From Helopsaltes ochotensis (taxonomy: Eukaryota > Chordata > Aves > Passeriformes > Locustellidae), in contig VXBM01000239.1 of NCBI GenBank assembly GCA_013400155.1, positions 468,635 through 532,634 of the forward strand: DNA of 64,000 nucleotides. Direction: 5' to 3'. Positions 60,917 to 64,000 of this stretch are shown piece after piece (position 1 is the first letter of the stretch; every line of letters starts with the position of its first letter). Both the position numbers and the translations under genes were made by a program. The notes beneath the pieces are model-generated. The model searched no databases, had not been told where the DNA came from, and worked only from the letters and a program-made list of their open reading frames with translations.

Positions 60917-63900
60917 GCTATTCTCTGCATAAATGATGAGGATCTCTGGCAAGCAATATGATACCGCTTTCTTCATGCTCTCCATTGAAATCTAGGGAAA
61001 GCAAGCTACTTGCAAATCACTGTCAGTGCAAGACAGTGTTGTAGGTTTTGAGCAGGGGAAATCGTGCATAAAATATTAGATAAGGGCTTCATTTGAATGA
61101 ATCTGATTTTTTTAAGGTCTGGATAATTATGTGTTTGCTTCACCTAACACAAATGGATCAAAATTTAGTCCTCTTTACACCTGTGCACTGTGTAAGGCCA
61201 GCAAGCAGAAAGTGTTAAAACTGGCCAAAACAATATGAATTTTCAACCCCAAATTTTTCATTTTTATTTTACAAGGACTGTGTGTCATTTCATTTTTGTT
61301 TTTGACTTGGGGAGAGTTTCTTTTTCTTGGTTCATTTTTCTTGGTTGTGGGGTTTTTAACCTCCTTATCAATTGGAATTTGTGTCAGAAGCTTTTGGAGC
61401 TTGCTCCTGTAGAAAGCTCTGTCTAGGAAGATAAAAAGGAAGGATTGTTTGATATATCAGTAATAAATTAGAACCTCTTATCAGTGTGACTTATCTAATA
61501 AGAGCCCAGTTTGGTGCCAGGAAGCATGTGCTATATTCTCATTTCTGTACTGACGTAGTAGCCAGCCTTGCTAATCATTTTGTCTCCTCCTGCATCTTCT
61601 TTCTCCCTTGCAAATTGAGGCTGATGTTGCTTTCCTCCCTTCATAACGTGCTTTAAAACCCACAGAAGGAGATTGCTGTGGATGATCAAAGGGGAGCCTG
61701 ATTGCACTGTTCAGTACATCAAAAATGGGGTTTATTACATGAGTTCTACTACTGGAAAGCTTGAATTTGCATTTACAGTGGTTTGAGTCTGACTGAAAGC
61801 TCACTGACGTCAATGCAGGGCTTTGCATTGGTTTCAAAGGACATTAAATGAAGCTTTATATAAAAATGCATGCTTCATCCTTTTTGCTGACTGCTGTATT
61901 TTCCATTTGTAAAACGGGACATAATTCACTTGAACTATCAGAGGATATACAATGCATATTTTGCAGCCGGAACACGGAGAAGGACTCCACAAAAATTTGG
62001 AGCAGAGTTCTGTTTGTGGTGATCTTAGAAAATCATATAGCTCTTTCTCGTCTCTGAAAATAGCAGAAGCACCATTATAAAACTGGGATTGGAATTCTGA
62101 TCTTCTCCCTCTTCAGACTACAGAAATGTCTGCTGAGTCTATCCTGGCAAATGCCTCTCAGTGATTGAATGGCAGACATTCAACCTGCCAAAAGAAGAAA
62201 CAACATATGTGGGCACAGAAAATAGAGGCACTTCATTAAGGAAAACCAACATAATGTGTGCTCTTGAATTAGTAGTGCAAGAAGAGATCAGTGATTACTT
62301 ATCCACTGTCCCTTCCCCTTTGCAGTGTCCAAGGAGACTTTTGTGCAGTAGGCTGAGAGTGTGCACACGAAATCTCTGCCCTTGACATTCACACTGCCCA
62401 TACCTGAGCCATGGTAGCAGTGAGTTGTTCATATCAGTGGACACAGCCCTGTTAAACTGGCGGCCTTTGAAGACACTGCTCTCCCTTCCGCACATAGAAA
62501 TAAAGCGACTTGAGTCTTCTCTTCTAGATTATTCCTCCTGCCACTCAAGCCTTGATTTTTAAGATCTCCAATTATCCCTTTAGAAGCAAGTAATAATCCT
62601 GAATTTTTTTTATGCTTTTAACTGATTACAATTATATGGTAGCTTTAGCCTTGTATTTTCTGCAGCAGCCCAAAGGCAAATGATCAGCTGAGTTATTTCA
62701 GCAGAGAATCAGACCCAAAGAGGGGTAAACTGTGACTGGGACTTGGTCTGCCATGGACAGAGGTATGGGCAAATTTGCCATGGACAAATCCATAGCTGTG
62801 AAACAACACTGTCTTGTCAACACCCTTGTGGCACTTTTGGAGACAGATGCTCACCTACTTGGTTTCTTTTGGTGTGTTTTCTGGTTCTTGACTCTAACCT
62901 GAATCTGGGCTCTGCCTGTCTGGAATTGCAAAATGATCCTCATTTCCCTGTACCTTTCTCAGAGTCAGCCCACCTGCAGTAGGCTGCTGGTGAGCTCTTT
63001 TCCTCCTGAAAAGTAATTTATCCACCCATTCCTCAAGATGACCACACTTATGGACGACGGTGATTATGGATAATGTTTGATAAACATCTGCAGCATTTTC
63101 TCAAGCTCTAAAACGAAATTGCTCTTTTCATCATCCCACTGAGGAATAACATAGGTTAGAGACAGGTTAATATATAGCCTGGCTTTCAGCTGTGCATCTT
63201 TTTCTTCCAAGAAACTAACTACTCTTTCAGCAATCAGCATAACAGATGTACAAACATATATCCATATGCAGCCACTGTGAGGTCATGGGATGACACAGAA
63301 GCCTTAAAATGAATGGAAAGTATATATTTGGGGCAACAATACCAATTTCCATTTTTAGAGTTTAGGTTTACAAGCAGAATTGTTTGGAGAAAAATAGGGA
63401 TATAAGAAGTGATTTGCTCTGGTGTTGCAAAGGTCAGAAAATTTCCCCAGATTTAACTATAACATAAAGTCTACCTCAGAACTAGTCTAGAGCATAGCTT
63501 TCAGATGGTGAGGTTTTCTTCCTTGGCTAAAGATCCATCACAAGGTATAGGATACACGATCCTAATGCCAGTCATTCCACCCTTGCTATGTGTTTTATTT
63601 CTAGGATGAATTGGCCTAGATTCATCTTCCATCAGTCAATTACCACTATATTTTTGTTTGCTGAATGCAAGAGCCATTAGTTATGGCAGTTGTGGAAATT
63701 GGTGATTAAACTGTGAAGAAAACTCTTGCATTTTTTTTCATAAATACTCCAGGCTGAGCTGTGTACATCCCTCCATCTTTAACTATTTTCTTTATCCACC
63801 GAACCCGTCAGTTTCCTGACTGCTTTCTAGGCATGTGGATACCAGAATGCAGCACAGTAGTAGCTGCAACAAAGCCAAGTGAGAGGTAATTTGGCTTCTT

Positions 63901-64000
63901 GATACTCCCCTGTTTGCATGCTTTGATTATGCTGATCACAGGAAGTCACAGTGGATTGATGATTGCCATCAACATAAGCCTTTTTTAATAGTGGCTGCTT

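Larger units (their letters stand above)
44526..64000. other. Downstream intergenic DNA, no gene recognised
   Basis: Nearly 20 kb with no recognisable protein family, splice-bounded exon or RNA gene on either strand. CR1-like scraps, a 45-bp tandem duplication, a CpG-rich cluster and a homeodomain-like palindrome are listed separately. AT-rich stretches near 52,060-52,230, 57,280-57,350 and 60,880-60,960 resemble the composition of conserved non-coding enhancers, but conservation cannot be judged from one genome. In mammals DUSP10 is flanked by a large gene-poor interval, which fits this picture. Confidence 0.6.

Noticed and set aside
1..64000. CRISPR arrays, tRNA or rRNA genes, bacterial-type operons, intact endogenous retroviruses
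   Set aside because: None was seen. There are no regularly spaced repeats, no cloverleaf or rRNA motifs that I recognised, and no long gag, pol or env-like frames.

Overview
This window is vertebrate nuclear DNA, most probably from a bird. The evidence is one intron-split gene with vertebrate-type splice sites, a copy of the 3' end of an avian-type CR1 LINE (about 7,190-7,610) with further CR1-like scraps, low repeat density, a CpG-island promoter and no operon structure. The only protein-coding gene I can support is DUSP10 (MAP kinase phosphatase 5, MKP-5) on the + strand. Its coding sequence is 20,951-21,752 + 39,229-39,606 + 42,282-42,547. The three lengths (802 + 378 + 266 nt) sum to exactly 482 codons, giving a 481-residue protein with an intact rhodanese-like MAPK-docking domain and an intact dual-specificity phosphatase domain (general acid D376, catalytic C407, R413).

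Layout. 1 to about 18.7 kb is upstream non-coding DNA with the CR1 element, a short CpG-rich patch (about 13.1-13.4 kb) and two copies of an unclassified repeat just before the promoter. About 18.76-20.0 kb is the CpG-island promoter and presumed non-coding exon 1, interrupted by a 515-base assembly gap (18,936-19,450). 20,907-21,752 is exon 2 (short 5'UTR, start codon, whole docking domain). 21,753-39,228 is a 17.5-kb intron holding a second CpG-rich stretch, long T and A homopolymers, a 51-bp templated insertion with a 12-bp target duplication, and a cluster of ATF/CREB-like octamers close to exon 3. Exons 3 and 4, separated by a 2.7-kb intron, encode the linker and phosphatase domain. The 3'UTR runs to about 44.5 kb. 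From there to 64 kb is non-coding DNA with CR1 scraps, a 45-bp tandem duplication, a CpG cluster and a perfect 16-bp homeodomain-like palindrome.

Function. MKP-5 dephosphorylates p38 and JNK. The exon arrangement separates the substrate-docking half (exon 2) from the catalytic half (exons 3-4). Human DUSP10 is known to have a 140-residue catalytic-only isoform. The equivalent methionine here (M342, at 39,450) also leaves exactly 140 residues, and the open, GC-rich sequence with CRE-like sites before exon 3 is a reasonable candidate for its promoter. I found no new multigene system, CRISPR array, RNA gene or intact transposon. The observations worth following are regulatory and structural.
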